Origin: Aquatica leii
Taxonomy: Eukaryota; Arthropoda; Insecta; Coleoptera; Lampyridae
DNA length: 64,000 nt
Direction of reading: 5' to 3'
Assembly: GCA_035610365.1 (NCBI GenBank)
Contig: CM069432.1
Location: forward strand, 263,621,177-263,685,176
Shown here: positions 23,000-35,784 of the stretch, piece by piece
How positions within the stretch are numbered: position 1 is the stretch's first letter
How the letters are laid out: the number at the start of each line of letters is the position of its first letter
The notes under the pieces: generated by a model
What the model was told of the DNA's origin: nothing
The model's input: only the letters and a program-made list of their open reading frames with translations
The model's database searches: none
Made by a program: the position numbers and the translations under genes

Positions 23000-23489
23000 T
23001 CTTTTATATTTATGTTACCGTTGCCACTTCCCCAGACGATTCAATCACTACCTACGCTTACTTCAGCCAATCTTGACACAACATTTGAATTTGCTCCCCT
23101 TCATCCAAAATTCTTGACTGTTTTACAGTTGATATTTGCTATAGTGACTTTAAATATCCGAATAAGAAGTCGCACGTAAACATCGCTGACATATTTATTC
23201 AGATTTTTTGCATTAACCACCTTTAATAACAATGGTACTCCCAAAGATAAATGGTAAATTACAAAAACACTAAGCATCTCATGTCTGACAGGTTTTTTTT
23301 ATAATAATTCCAGACCATCACTCAATAGATGGCTTGTTAGGTTGTGAAAATGAATATAATTTTGAGAAATCTTGCGAGGGTATGATTAGAACCTATTTAG
23401 GATTATTAAAGTAATTTTTTGTGCTGTTTTCATCGCAAACACCAAAATTCGTACGTTAGTGTACTTACGTAATGACGAAATTAAAAAAC

Positions 23490-24890
23490 TTTGGAGCCGG
23501 AAAAGAAAATAAATTATACAGGAACAACAAATAGGAAAAATAACAAGGAACAAGACAACGCTCAAACAAAAAACAATAACAAAAATACCGAATGAAAACA
23601 TGGAAGAAGAACATCAGGAGTAAAAATAAACAATAACAAAATAAACATAGGGACATGGAATATAACGTCATTAAACGGTAAGGAGATAGAAATAAACAAA
23701 AAAATGAGTAAATTTAAATTAGATATATTAGGAATTAGTAAAACGAAGAAGCAAGGAAAATGAAATACAAAATTAACTATTGACTAAAAAGGAGTGGGAA
23801 TTATTATTGCTGATAAATTTAGAAGGGTCCCAAAAATAGAACCAATTATTTTAAGAATATTGGCTATAGAAGTAGATTTGGGTCAGATGGTATAAATAAT
23901 ACAAATTGTGCTCCGATAGAGGGAGCAAATGTAAACATTACAGAAGAATTTTACAATCAATTACAAAGAATGATAGACAAAGCGAAAGAAAAGTGTAACA
24001 AAATATTAATTCCAGGAGATTGGAATGCAAAAGTAGGAAGCAATATAAAAAATCGGCGAAACGATACAAAGTGATAATGCAAAAAAAGGCTGAATCCTGT
24101 ATAGCAAACGATCTAATAGTGGGCATTACTTTTTGGTATCAAACGAGAGGAAAGACGTCTGATAGATTACATTGTATACGCAAGGGAATTAGAGCAAACA
24201 ATAGAGGAAGTGAAAACAATAGGAGAAGCGGAACTCTCCACACAACACAGATTAATAAAAGCAATAATGAATGAAATAAATATTACAGAGAATGAAAAAA
24301 ATGAATATGAGAGAATACCAATTAAGTACAAGAAAAAAAAAGAATCCGAATAAATTCGAAATAAAAACAATGGAAGGAACAGTACAAGAAATATAAAATT
24401 TATTCGGCGTAACACTGATACAAAAATGCTAAAAAGATATGTGAAATAAAGAAAGTGAAACAAAACACTAAGAGAACAAGATGATGCGATGAAAAAGTAA
24501 AAAGTGTAATCACAAAAAAGAAGGAAGACTTTAGATGGGAAATAGATGAATTGCATACAAAAAATATTAAGCATTTTTGGGGATTAGTAAAAAAGTTAAG
24601 AGGAAATAAGAGGAATAAGAAACAAAAACAACAAATTAAAAACGGAAATATATGAAATCCTATAAGTATGGAAGAACAACTAAAATGGTATAGATATATA
24701 ATAGGAAAAGAAGAAGAATTGCTTCAAAAAAAGATCATAAAAACGCCAGGCGAACGAAAGAGGAAGAAGGGCCAACCCAGAAAGCGCTCGACAAACAGAA
24801 TCCGAGAAAATCCGACACCCAGATAAGGTACAAAAATAAACTAAAGAAAGGAAGAAAGAGTGAGTCATAAATTGAAAAGTCGAAATCTAT
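23490..24890 (+). mobile_element. LINE remnant, plus strand
   Basis: From 23645: INIGTWNITSLNGKEIEINKK and KFKLDILGISKTK, the endonuclease start; then VGIIIADKFRR and RILAIEV. The middle (23930-24100) reads PGDWNAKVGS, the GDxNA motif. Later pieces (24480-24610) read KHFWGLVKKLRGNK, the endonuclease-RT linker. The end (24730-24830) is a basic GQPRKRSTNRI-like C-terminus. The RT core is absent, so an internal deletion of about 2 kb is likely. Many stops. Confidence 0.68.
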
Positions 24891-26890
24891 GTTTTTAAAA
24901 TCAAATATTATTTAAGCAAGCGTGTGTGACTGATGGAAAGTATATTTAAGAGTCACTGAAATTTAGTTTTATACAGCTTAAAAATTAAAATCTCGGAGTA
25001 TTATACATTCCGACCTCGTGGCGCATTAATGTTCGTTATCCTGTGCTTCACTTCCGACACTAGTAACATAAATTACTAAACTGCGTGATTGAGGACGCTA
25101 TGCAGCACATTTTTTATCCTCGTAACCCTCACTACTTGTGAGGTGCCCCGTTCTTGACTTTCGTGCTCGTGGGTTATATAAATTAGAGAATTACTCTACG
25201 TACTAGATGTCTACTTTCAATACCTACCACACTGTTGAAAAACTTTTATCAAGGAATCATCTGGAACTCGCAGAATAGTTTTACTCTTATCTAAACTATG
25301 TATTGATGCAATAATGCGTAGAATAATTTATGTAAGGTCCGACATATTTTTTCGTATTTGGAATAATTATTTTTGATATCTGTCTGTTACATTCAGATTC
25401 AAATTTTAAGTACGTGTCATTACGAACCAAACTAGATCTAGCAGGCATGCGAATCAGCTGTACGTACCTCTATTGTTTTCAAAGTATTTTCTTCACTTTT
25501 GTTTGTTAATTGATTTTGATTTATACTTGTGTACCGTTGTGGATCTTTGTACGTTGCGGGTTAGAAACGCTGTCTTCTTTATCCGGCAAAGTTTTTCTAT
25601 TAAAGTTTTAACCGATAGGGCGCCTTTAAAAACTGATTATATTACTTATATATTTACCCATATTATTTGATCAGAACAAAAGTCGGACGTTACATTAGAT
25701 GAGCTTAAACTCAAACTGTCAAAAGATCCCATTAATTAACATTTTTAGAAAAACCACATATAATGAAATCTTATCTTATATATATATATGCAATTATTGT
25801 TGCTGTGAATTTGAATTTGGTGAAAAAATTAATAAATGCCGTATTTTGTAAAGAAACTTTTACCAATTAAATTCACACAGTCACTAACAAATTTCTTAAG
25901 TGAAGACAAATTTTTTAATTTTCGCAAAATGATAAAATCTTGTTAAAAATTCTGTATTCTAAAAAGTGCTATTAAAATATATAAAGTAAAAAATGTTACA
26001 TAATAAGAAAAAAAAACTCACATTTTCTACTTGATTTATTATAACGTCTCACTTCATCCAACATTTGTTAAAGCTACGATATTTCCTTACGTCGTCATAT
26101 AATATTGATGTTTTTACCTTAAATTCTTATTACATAATATTTTGTAATAAAATTAAAATTACAGAGTACCGTTATTTTATATTTAAAAAGACTACGTTAT
26201 GTATTTTCAAAAGCCAAATGATTAGATATTACACGACTGCCGGATTATACAGGGAAAGATTAAAGGAAGAATTTTTTCCCTTTTTTTTTAATTTTTATTT
26301 TAGCTTTAACCGATATTAAACATGCAAATACCAGAAGTATAAGAATTTTAAATGAAATAAAATTAAGAACTAAAAACAAATTTAAAAGTTTTTGATAAAA
26401 TGGAAATTTTTTCTAATATAAAATGCTTGCTTTGTTTTATTTAACATTTAATTAGCATTGCGTGGTTTCGTACTTAAAATTCCGATTGTTGTGCTTTGAT
26501 TTTTAATATGTTCAAAGCGAATCCAAAAGCTTTTATATTACCAAAAAGTGATAAAAAACTAATTTTTTGTTGTTGTGTTTTGTTAGTAAGGATTACGTAA
26601 GTACATGTTTAAGAATTGTTTAGCAATACGATTTTCACCTTGATTAACATTTTTTTAATAGTTGTTTAACTTTTTTTTAATAGGTTAAAAACATATTCTT
26701 TAAGAAAGATGAGATTAATAAATATTAAAAGAATATAACATTATGCATATCCCAATTTTGTATACTACTGTAGCTTATAATTGGAATTAAATTGCTTTAC
26801 TACTTTTGTCCGTTCTATTTTATTTTTGGTTGTTTAGGGTGGGTTTTTCAATATAAAAAAAAGAAATTCGTTAATCAAAAAAACATTTTA
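24891..26890. other. Long AT-rich non-coding stretch
   Basis: No gene recognised over 2 kb. A GC-richer patch at 25010-25270 contains GGGTTATATAAATTAG near 25170, a TATA-like box followed by a very short ATG frame. It may be part of a decayed LTR or promoter but has no partner in the window. Confidence 0.45.
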
Positions 26891-27204
26891 AAAAGATACT
26901 TGGCGTTAGATAAAGGTAAAAATGGTGTCAAATTTGCCTCTAGTCTTCGTTAAACAAAAGAACACACTATTGAAGCATACTAAGTTTTGTATAAACCTTT
27001 TCCACTTTCTATTTTCTGATAGTATCTTCGCCTCCGCCCACGTCTTTCCTTTTTTCCATAGTATCTTTCTAATTGCTTTATCCCATGTTTGCTTTGGTCT
27101 TTTTCGTTTCTTCTTGCCAGTCACTTTTGAGTTCCAGATCCGTTTGGTTTGAATTCTACTCTCCATCATTTGTGTCCCCACCATCCAAGTTGCCTTCGTT
27201 AAAT

Positions 27205-27627
27205 TTATTCTTCTACCAATTCTTCTCGTATCTCCTTGCTCCTAATTCTGTCTCTTTTTGTTGCCCTTTTTACTCTCCTCAAATATTCCATATCTGCAGA
27301 TGTAATGTTACTCTTTTCTCTATCTGTAAAGACCCATAATTCGCATCCAAGAGTAAGAATTGGTCTATATATTGCCTTAAGCACTTTTATCATTATTGCC
27401 TTTGTAATTTCTCTTTTATTATTAATCCCTTCACTTAGTGCATAGTTGACTTTTATAGTTTTTTCAATCCTAATATTCGCTTGTTTTCCTTGATTTTGTG
27501 TCTCTTCTAAGGTTACCTCTAAATATTGGAAACTGGTCACTTGCTCTATGGGTTCATCGTCTACCAAAACTCTGATTTTCTTTCTGTCTTTCGATATTAC
27601 CATTGTTTTGGTCTTAGACTTATTCAC
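27205..27627 (-). pseudogene. LINE RT C-terminal part
   Basis: Open frame of 140 residues: NKSKTKTMVIS, VTSFQYLEVTLEE (normally FKYLG) and CELWVFTDREKSNITSAD. This is the connection region that follows the RT palm in LINEs. It begins within the same stretch that should hold the palm, so the catalytic domain was deleted cleanly. Confidence 0.72.
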
Positions 27628-28379
27628 TCTTAATTTATGTTTTTAATAATTTCTGACAAAATTCCATCACTACTTGGTGATTTTTCATTTTTTAATTCTC
27701 TTATCACTTCTATTAGTTCTTCAATTTCTATTTCGTTTTGTTGGTATTCTATTCCTTCTAATATGCTAGCTATTTTATCTTCTATTTCATGCATTAATTT
27801 TTATTTCTTTTTTTGTTCCTGTTTCAAGCAGCTTCTGGAAATACTCTTTTCATCGTTCCATGACTTCAATTTCATATCCTAATACCTCTCCTTTATTTTT
27901 AATTGTTAAGTTATTTATTTTCTTCTTGTTTCTAAGACTTTTTAGGACTTGGAAGAATAATTTTTAGTTTCTTTTACTATCCTCTTCAAGCTTGTCTCCA
28001 AACTCCGCCTATGATTTTTGTTTCAATTTTCTTATTAAGTGTTTCACTTTTGCTCTTTGTTTCTTCTATTCTTCATAATTCTTTTCAATTTTGTTGTTTA
28101 GGTTTAGGTAATTTTTATTTTTTTTTTATTTTTCTCTGTTTACTATACAGTTTGTTTCTTGAGTGGATTTTCTTTGAATATTCCGCATACGTTTTTGGCC
28201 GTTTTTGTAATTATTCGTTTAAATGTATTCCTTCCACATCTTTTATTTTCTATTTTTTCCATAATTTTTCTTACTTTTCTTTCTACATTTTTCTCGTATC
28301 TTTTCGCTGTTCTTTCCTACCTTAATTTTTGTGTTCTAATTGTTTCTTTGCTGTTCTTTGTTCCTTTCTTTCCATTCTA

Positions 28380-28960
28380 TAGCTTCTCTTTTCCTACTTC
28401 TGATTTTCTTTTAGCTACTACTAACAAATGATCACTTTGTAGTTCATACCCTCTTTTAACCATTACATCTGTAATTGTTGCTCTGATTTCTCTTTCTACA
28501 ACTATGTAGTCTATTATGGAATATTCTTCTCTGCTTGGTACTGCCCTGGTGTATTTATGTATGTCTTTATGTTCGTAGAAGGAATTTGCGATGATCTAGT
28601 GTACTGTGCAAAATCTATCAATCTTCTTCTATTGTTGTTTCGCACTTCTTCTCCAAATTTCCCAATCAGTTTATCTGTGTTATGTCCTTTCCCAATTCTT
28701 GCGTTCATATCTTCTACTACCCATATCCTCCATCTGGCTGTCTCTACGATTAGGCTTAGCTGATTAAAAAAATTATCGTTATTTTGTGCTCTCTCGTCTT
28801 CGACTGGCCTATACTACTATTACCGTTTTTACTTGGTTTTGTTCTTTAAATTCAATCAACAAAATTCTTTCTGAGATTGGTTTCCATTTATCTTTAGTAT
28901 CTTTTTGTAAAACGCACCTAATTCCTGCTTGGGCTCTTTCCTTGGTATCTACACACGTAT
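28380..28960 (-). pseudogene. LINE endonuclease domain
   Basis: DMNARIGKGHNTDKLIGKFG (28650-28710) is the GDxNARxG motif. RRRLIDFAQ and, in another frame, YSIIDYIVVEREIR followed by QSDHLLVVAKRK show the ID and SDH catalytic motifs near 28430-28520. The frame is broken near 28570-28600. Confidence 0.7.
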
Positions 28961-28996
28961 TTACATTCAATTTCCTGCTGTCTCTTATCTGTACTG

Positions 28997-30260
28997 TGTA
29001 ACGATACGAATCCAGTAATGCAATTTTTTAGGAAATTGACAATAATTATTTGAAAATTGCGCGTGGACTTTCACCGTATCGTAGGTCCTCACCAAATCCG
29101 GAACGATGCGCACGGTGATCCCCGCTACAAAGGCAGCCAAGCGGAACCACCGGGGTGTATAAAAGCGGCCACGCGAGCTTTAAACGGAACTTAACCTTCT
29201 CCTCCGAGATCCGTTTCCAGAAACTCCTCTCCGAGAAACCTTTGCTAAACCGAACCTGATTATTACTTTTGTGTTTTGTCGACAACCGCTATTACCTGGA
29301 CTACTCGAACGACCTGTTGATTAATTTACACCGACTACGCTGCGATTCACCTGGACCTGTTTCATTTCGTTCATCTCTCATTCATTAAACTCACCGTCAC
29401 CGCCACGAACATCATTCAGAGTAAGTGTAAAATTTGTAAAGTCGTGTATCTGTTTGTTCCTGTTGGGGGTGTTAATTCTCCCGTGGTTAGGTATTCTCCT
29501 GGCCCGAGGATTAGCACTAATTAATCCAATTTCCGAGTGGTTACATAAAGACCCTTGTTTAAAGTTTGTGATCTTTTTGTGGTTGGGTAAATCCCGGCTC
29601 GAAGATTTAACAATTCAAAGAAAAGAACCATCGTCCAGAACTTTATGTAACTGGAGGAGCTATAAACAAACAGCTACCGTAAAACTTTAATTAGTAACGC
29701 GCCGTGGAATCATATTCACCTGATTATTAGTTGTGCATTGAATTTACCTGTCAAGCTGTTCCGAGTTCACCGGATTCATTCAGTTTCATTTACAAATCGA
29801 ATTTAACGTTATTGACCTTGAATTTTTATTCAATCATAGATTTTAATTTTATTTTGTGATCCACTCACGATCCACTCAATCAAAAGTTGTTCGCAATAGC
29901 ACCGTCCACCGACCTGTAAAATTTCATAATTTTCGGAGCCGTAATTACTTACTTTTAATGAAATTTCGGGATTAAGAAACAAGAGGTCAAAGTCCGCCGT
30001 CGATTCTTAAAGATTTATTCATTGATTACCTGTCTGTTTCCTTAACTGCTTTTAATCCCCGTTCTCCCCTAGTTGAAATAAAATCACCACACCTCACACT
30101 TAGCCTGGCATTAATTAAAAACCAACAATTTAATAAGATAATAAAATACGCCATATTAATACTCTGTTGTAGGACTGATAACCGAGTTACCGAAACCGCC
30201 AATAGAGGGTAGCCGTTCCGGACCGAAATAAAACTACATACAGGGTCGACCAACCAGAAA
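28997..30260 (+). repeat. LTR-like block with TATA box (candidate)
   Basis: Begins TGTAACGATACG exactly where the LINE signal ends. It has a GC-rich promoter-like part with GTATAAAAGCGG near 29158 and ends with CGAAATAAAACTAC near 30225 before a GGTCGACC site. The TGTAAC start is shared with another candidate at 34813. No second copy, primer site or coding region was found. It could instead be a host promoter and first exon (a splice-donor-like AGTAAGT follows at 29420). Confidence 0.3.
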
Positions 30261-32200
30261 AGAAGTTGTTTATTTTGTTTTATTTTTGAGTAATCATTTG
30301 TTAATTATTTTAATTACTTTATTTTATCCGTTAGTATTATATTATTACGATTTATTTTGTATTCGTTTGCAATAACAAGTATATGCATTGTAAGTCAACA
30401 ATTATTTACTTCAGTCTCCACTTAGCTACCCGAAGCACCTTAAAGATAAAGCACCACCCAGCCAGAGGGTAGTACAACTGCATGCAATTCTTAGCCTTAT
30501 ATTGCTTCACGTAACCTCAACTACATTCACTTTTTTTACTTTCTTTAATGTTTCACTTTGCATCAATCCCTACACTAGTTAACACTTGCGTCCCAAGTAG
30601 CTCGATACGGCCAAAATTTGACTTTTATATCGGAACAACCACACGGCAACTCTTTCTCGCCTTATAACTATCAAACATTAATTACAATAATAAAATTTTT
30701 TCGTCTTGCATAACATTGCAGAAAATGTCCTCATGTTAAAATTTGAACTGTGGATTCTGATTTGGTTGTTATGCTATAACACTTCGCTGTACGTCGTCGT
30801 TCTTTTCTTTGTTCTTACGCGTTGTGTACCCTTGGTATTTGCGTTTCAGTTTTTTTATACGTACGACGTTTTTCTTGGTACAACTACGTTTTCTGATTTA
30901 TACGATTCTTAGTGATTTGGTACGTGTGATAATGTTTATGGATACAAAAATTTGGTTTGGATACGTACACATATTTACCTTTTTTTTACGATTTTGATTT
31001 TTGGAATGCGATAGTACGAGTACGATTTACGATGCATGTTGGATGTTAGTCACAACGTCGTTTTTTCGAAGAATTTTCGTATGAATTACGATTTTTATGA
31101 TTTGAAATTGATAATTATTCACGTGTCACGTTTGAAGTAATTTGATTTGGATTGTGGCGAATGAAAAATTAGCATACGTTACGTTTGTTTTGCAATATTC
31201 TGGTTATTGGATCTGTACGAATATTAGATCAATTAAGATAATTACAAAAAATTTGGAAGTTTTAATACGCATTTAGAAGATTACGCAATGTCGCGTCATC
31301 GCATGAATCATGCGCAGCTTGAGCTTATACTCAGGTAAATCTGAACTTTTGTACTTGATCTTTGGAACAGTTAACTATGTAAATCTTTAGTTAAAGTTTA
31401 ATTTGATTTGGTTATTACGTTTATGTGTTATGTAAACTTTTCTGGTTTTAATATTTACTCCCAATTTGATTCTAAAAAATATTGTGGCGCCCTAAATTTA
31501 AAATTTGCGAGTATTCAACTTAAAGTTGTTAATTTAACAGTTACGATAGAATTCCCATGACTTTAAAATAATTTATAAATTTGTTTGATTGCTCTATATT
31601 TTATATTTTTGTGTTCCTGTATATAAATAAATGTAATTAAACTAGCTGGTACATTTTTGTTGAAGTACTATTTTAGGAGATTATTTAATACGTTATATGG
31701 TTGGATGCTATGAAACTTAAAACTAATAAAGCACATCTGTTGGAAGCAGCTACATCATAACATGATTCCCGAGCCAATGAATTATGAACGTGGAATGCTT
31801 TCTATGCAACATTCTGTAAAACTTCAATTCATAAGAGTTTATACCGATCCGTCGGGTTTACGTCTCACAAAAACAAGAAATAGAAGAGAACAGTTTTTCT
31901 CAATTTCCATGGTGAATTTAATATTAGGGTAACAATAAACTTGTGTCACGTTAAAATAAGAAATTAGTAGCTCAATTCGCGAGTATGGAAAATTTCTCGT
32001 TAGTATGAAATTTTTCAGGACCTTTCGGCTCTTGCGCCAGACTGTCACATTTTCGACAGCATTCCCGCAATTCATTTTGCATTAGATCATTTGGCGAGTT
32101 TGTTACTTGTACGCCCGGGCTAACCTTTACCGTTAGATTGTGTCACGCTGCTAATTTAATATGCGATTATTTGTGGAAGATTGAAACGGGGTAAGTGGTA
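30261..32200. other. Non-coding AT-rich stretch
   Basis: No gene recognised. A TGGCGCCC octamer at 31485-31492 and a TATAAATAAATG stretch near 31622 could be remains of an LTR element. TACG-rich sequence spans 30790-31060. Confidence 0.4.
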
Positions 32201-32211
32201 CACAATTTTCT

Positions 32212-32557
32212 TTATTGAGGGTTTAAATTGACACCTACTAATTTTCTATAGCGGATTTTGGTAGCCACCAATTGTTCTGCGTTATCATCCAAGATAACTA
32301 ACAGGTGGTCTTGTTCGAAATATTCCATGACGTCGAAGTATTGATACGTCCTTATCATATCCACCGTCAAAGGTTGAGAACCGCCAGGGCAATCCTCTCT
32401 TTTGCGAAAACAAACATGGAAAATTTAATTGATTAAGTCACAGGGAAACGCTGCGCACTTACGTTCGTAATAATTGGATGCTAAGCAAACCCTTTTTTAT
32501 TTGTGTTAAACGTATATGCTCGTTCCTATTTGGGTTTAATATTATTTTTAGGTACAT
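32212..32557 (-). CDS. Unrecognised two-exon protein, 93 residues
   Basis: Exon 1 (32557-32463) starts ATG and ends at a GTAAGT donor. A 64-nt intron follows. Exon 2 (32398-32212) begins after a CAAAAG acceptor and ends with TAA. The exons join in phase (31 codons plus two bases, then one base). Exon 2 encodes CPGGSQPLTVDMIRTYQYFD, then an acidic and hydrophobic segment (YFEQDHLLVILDD). The stop overlaps an AATAAA signal (32216-32211). Composition looks coding, unlike the flanks. A stop codon precedes the ATG in frame, but exon 1 might instead be an internal exon of a longer gene, with an AG upstream. I do not recognise the family. Confidence 0.5.
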
Positions 32558-33165
32558 CAAGTACGGAGGTTAGCTAACTTTCGACATGAGGTAAAACCTA
32601 CCTGTAAGTATTATTACTTTCAATTTTTTATTTGTGTTTCGGGGACTAGGTTGTTTAGGACCGTACGTGCATGTTAACTTCACACAATTAATTGTATTTT
32701 TGTGCTTCGCGAATTTATCAGTTGTGCACATCGAATCTCGAAGGCTTAATTTGTTTGATTTGTCTACAATTTAAACTTATGTACTTATAAGTTCAGACGC
32801 TATGTGTACGTATTTATTTAGTACGACAAGGGCAGTTTGTTATACGGTGTGTTGCTCGCCACTCGGCGCACCTTCTAATTTAATCAGCCTACGTATAAAT
32901 TTTGTCAAGAATTTACATTTCTATGCTTATTTCAACTTCTGTGATATAATAAATATATATATTCGGTGTTATTACTTTTGTAGTGTTATTTATTCTTTTC
33001 TTACTACGGGGAGAGTTAGACGGTATCCCTCGACTTTAATTTTTCCTCGTCTTGGCGCTTTTTTTTAGCACCACGTTATAATCACACATAACAAAGCCTG
33101 CGATCCCTCTCCGAAGAAGCTGTGCTAGCCGTTGCTTTGTTTGGTTATGAGAAGACCGGTGGGAC
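32558..33165. other. Non-coding stretch
   Basis: No gene recognised. The plus-strand frame at 32802-33068 has no family resemblance. Confidence 0.4.
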
Positions 33166-33169
33166 ATTT

Positions 33170-34137
33170 TATTTTTGACAGTTCAACTCTACAAACCTGA
33201 GTTTCTCGTAACACGTGTTATCAAGATACCTAAATATCGATGATTCCAAAGCCACCGTTTCCCAAAATTCCATAAAAATTTTAGCTGCAACAGGAGATAA
33301 AGAAAAACCCATAGCGGCATCTAAAATTTGTTAGAAAGACTTGTTATCAAATTAAAAGTAAGTGAGATGATAAACACTTGTCGATAAGAAGAACCAAACT
33401 GAAATCTTTGTCATGGTGAGACAGAATGTGCTTGATAATAATAAGCAAATCCTTAATAACAACTTCGGTAAAAAGTGAAGTGACATCAAAACTCACAAGA
33501 AAATTCTGGCGTTCTTGCTTTATAGATTTCGAACGTTGAGTAAAAAAATGGGAGTGAGAAGAGGTTTTACCTGTAAATTTGTAAAAAATGTTAAACAAAA
33601 ACTTGGCTGGTTTGTAAGTAGGATAGTGGCTAGTACTGACGATAGGTCTAACAGGTATACATTGTTTGTGAACTTTAGGAAGTCCGTTTAGATGAGGTGC
33701 TTTACAACCTGAAGGGGTAAGTCGACGTTTGGTTTCAGGAAGTAGATTAGAAGATCTGATAATTACGCTGACCTCGCGTTCAATCTGCGAAGTGGAATTT
33801 GGAGTTAAAGGAGCGTATGTATCCTCTGACAGAATAAAATGTACTTTCTCAACGTAATCAGTTTGATTCAACATGACAGTAGCGTTGCCTGATATTGCGG
33901 TTCTTACGCAGACTTTTCAAAGATAACTTCCAACTTCGGAATGTTGGAATTAAAAATTATGGGCGACTCAAGGATTTTGCACGTTTGAATTCGAATGGAA
34001 TCTGAGATGTGGCGGGTAAGATGTTTTATACGAGACTCAACAGTAACTAAAACGTCTACTTTAGGAATGCGTTTAGGAGCAACGGCAAAATTCAACCCTA
34101 GGATAGCATGCAAATAAGATCCCGATCTCTTTTGCAT
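33170..34137 (-). pseudogene. Penelope-like element reverse transcriptase
   Basis: Reading leftward from 34137: LGLNFAVAPKRIPKVDVLV, the conserved N-terminal block of Penelope-like elements. A frame break follows, then NQTDYVEKV, HLNGLPKVHKQCIPVRPIVS and PTYKPAKFL, and NFLVSFDVTSLFTEV (catalytic block A). The last pieces (33170-33330) read FSLSPVAAKIFMEFWE in another frame, the block after the palm. The YADD box and the GIY-YIG endonuclease lie beyond and were not found. At least two frameshifts. Confidence 0.85.
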
Positions 34138-34140
34138 AGT

Positions 34141-34800
34141 AATTTCCGACAGGACTGGGTGGTCACCAGCGACGATTTGGCCGCGGTGGCTAGCAAAATT
34201 CTTTAAAATAAAGCTCCTGGACTTGACGGAATCTACTGTAACGTTTTGAAAACGGTTGTTCTAGATTCTCTCTTATCTACGATCATTGACCTGTTCAACT
34301 TTTTCATAAAATGCTGTTATTTTTCTACCAGCTGGAAAGCTGGTAAGCTAATCAGTATTCTCAAGCCCGGATCGTTCAAACCCGAACCCATATCGTCCGA
34401 TAATGTCAAATATTTTATTCCATCCTTATCAATATGGCTTCGTTCCTGGCAAAACGATGACTGACGCCGCTCATGAACTAATGACTATTGTACAATCGAA
34501 CGTATATCGAAGTATAGATTAGCTATTTTCATAGCTATTTCTGGAGCGTTCAATAACGTATGGTGGCCCTCTGTAATCGTAGCTCTTGTCGTTAAGAGAG
34601 TACCTGCCGACGCTACGCGCGTCATTTGTAGTTATTTATTGAATAGATCAATAACTTATTCTGCGAACGTTTCACGGTCAGTTTTCTCCATACCACTGAC
34701 GAAGGGTTGCCTAAGAGGCTCGGTTTTTACACAAAACAACGTACATGGTTTTTGATTCCACGCTAAGACAAAATCTTTCGCTGCACCTTCACAAAACTCC
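34141..34800 (+). pseudogene. R1-like LINE reverse transcriptase, N-terminal part
   Basis: NKAPGLDGIYCNVLKTVV (fingers entry) and FSTSWKAGKLISILKPG in one frame, QYGFVPGKTMTDAAHELM in another, then FIAISGAFNNVWWPSVIVAL (normally DISGAFDNxWWP) and LTKGCLRGSVF (normally KGCPQGS). The WWP and GC-x-QGS wording is typical of the R1 clade. It abuts the Penelope-like element head to head at 34140. Confidence 0.78.
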
Positions 34801-34812
34801 TGTCCGTAGGGT

Positions 34813-35690
34813 TGTAACGTCCCGTTTGAGTTCATTACAATTAAAATTCAATTTTACATTCGTTTATTTTCTGCAACTAATATTGCACGTAAATTTATTC
34901 AGTTTGGCAACGTCGCGTTGTTTTAACCGACTTGAGTGTAGCTGAAAACTTGTACTTCCGCTGGGGCCACGCTTGGCGTGCGTGTCGTAGTGATGCGGGG
35001 AAGTCAAATTTTCTTGATTATGGCGTAAAAACCCATGTAATTTAATTTTTATTCATTCCATCTAATTATTGGTGAGTTTACCTTTATTTTGATATAATTT
35101 TTCTATTGAATTCAACATTTTTAGTGATTTCAAAAGGTGAGTACAGCATGTCATTTAAAAAACCATTCTAATTATTTATATTTAGGGTCTTTTCGTTTAT
35201 TGGATTTTTTATTCTGGATCTTTTATTTTGGTTTTGTCGTTTAATTAATGGATTATCAGTTATTGGAGTTTATTATACATTCCTGCTGTTGTTGAAGAAT
35301 TTTATCACTTCAAGCAAGTATGTGCTAAAGATAGAAGCTATACGATAACGTCATATCATGTGGTGAGTCAACTGGAATTAAGTTACATTTTTCAGTCAAG
35401 CAATTAAATTCAGTTATTAAAACTTTTCACTCGATAACAAATCAACCGTTTACTATTTTTTGCATTTAATATCAATTAATAATTAGATGTAAGATTTTAC
35501 GCTTTTTATTCATCACCAATTTAAATGTGGTTGGCGCCCTAATATTTTATTTTAAATCCTGTTTTATTTCTAATATGTTTAATTCAAATATTGTTCTTTG
35601 TTCTCTAATGTAAATAGTATATTAAGTTATAGTTAATAAATTAACGGAGTTCACGTCTTTGTATTTACTTGCATTCAACCCATACCCAGA
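34813..35690. repeat. LTR-like block splitting the R1-like LINE (candidate)
   Basis: Starts TGTAACGTCCCG, a start seen in some Gypsy LTRs, and contains a TGGCGCCC octamer at 35532-35539. It ends after an AATAAA (35637) around TTGCATTCA. LINE sequence lies on both sides, so something about 0.9 kb long was inserted or recombined here. Edges and target duplication are uncertain. Confidence 0.35.
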
Positions 35691-35784
35691 GGTCTGTGCT
35701 TCCGATTGCTGCCGTGATCAAATTATTATTTTTACTTTTTATTAAACGTTCTTTATTCCGTCAGTGTATTTTTTATTACAGGGT

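Larger units (their letters stand above)
26906..28990 (-). mobile_element. LINE remnant with internal RT deletion, minus strand
   Basis: Reading leftward: endonuclease pieces (28380-28960), endonuclease-RT linker (27880-28380), the linker's RT-proximal end (27660-27880), then directly the RT C-terminus (27205-27627) and a basic tail (26906-27184). The palm with its catalytic aspartates is missing between about 27630 and 27660. Same general type as the 18.4-kb LINE. Confidence 0.72.

Noticed and set aside
29420-29700. Host gene first exon downstream of the TATAAAAG box
   Set aside because: A donor-like AGTAAGT exists but no downstream coding exon was found; kept only as an alternative to an LTR.
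32240-32262. Plus-strand TACTAAT plus TTCTATAG as branch point and acceptor
   Set aside because: All three plus frames downstream hit stops quickly; the minus strand gives a clean coding exon instead.
32802-33068. 88-residue plus frame
   Set aside because: Low-complexity aromatic composition, no motif and no splice context.
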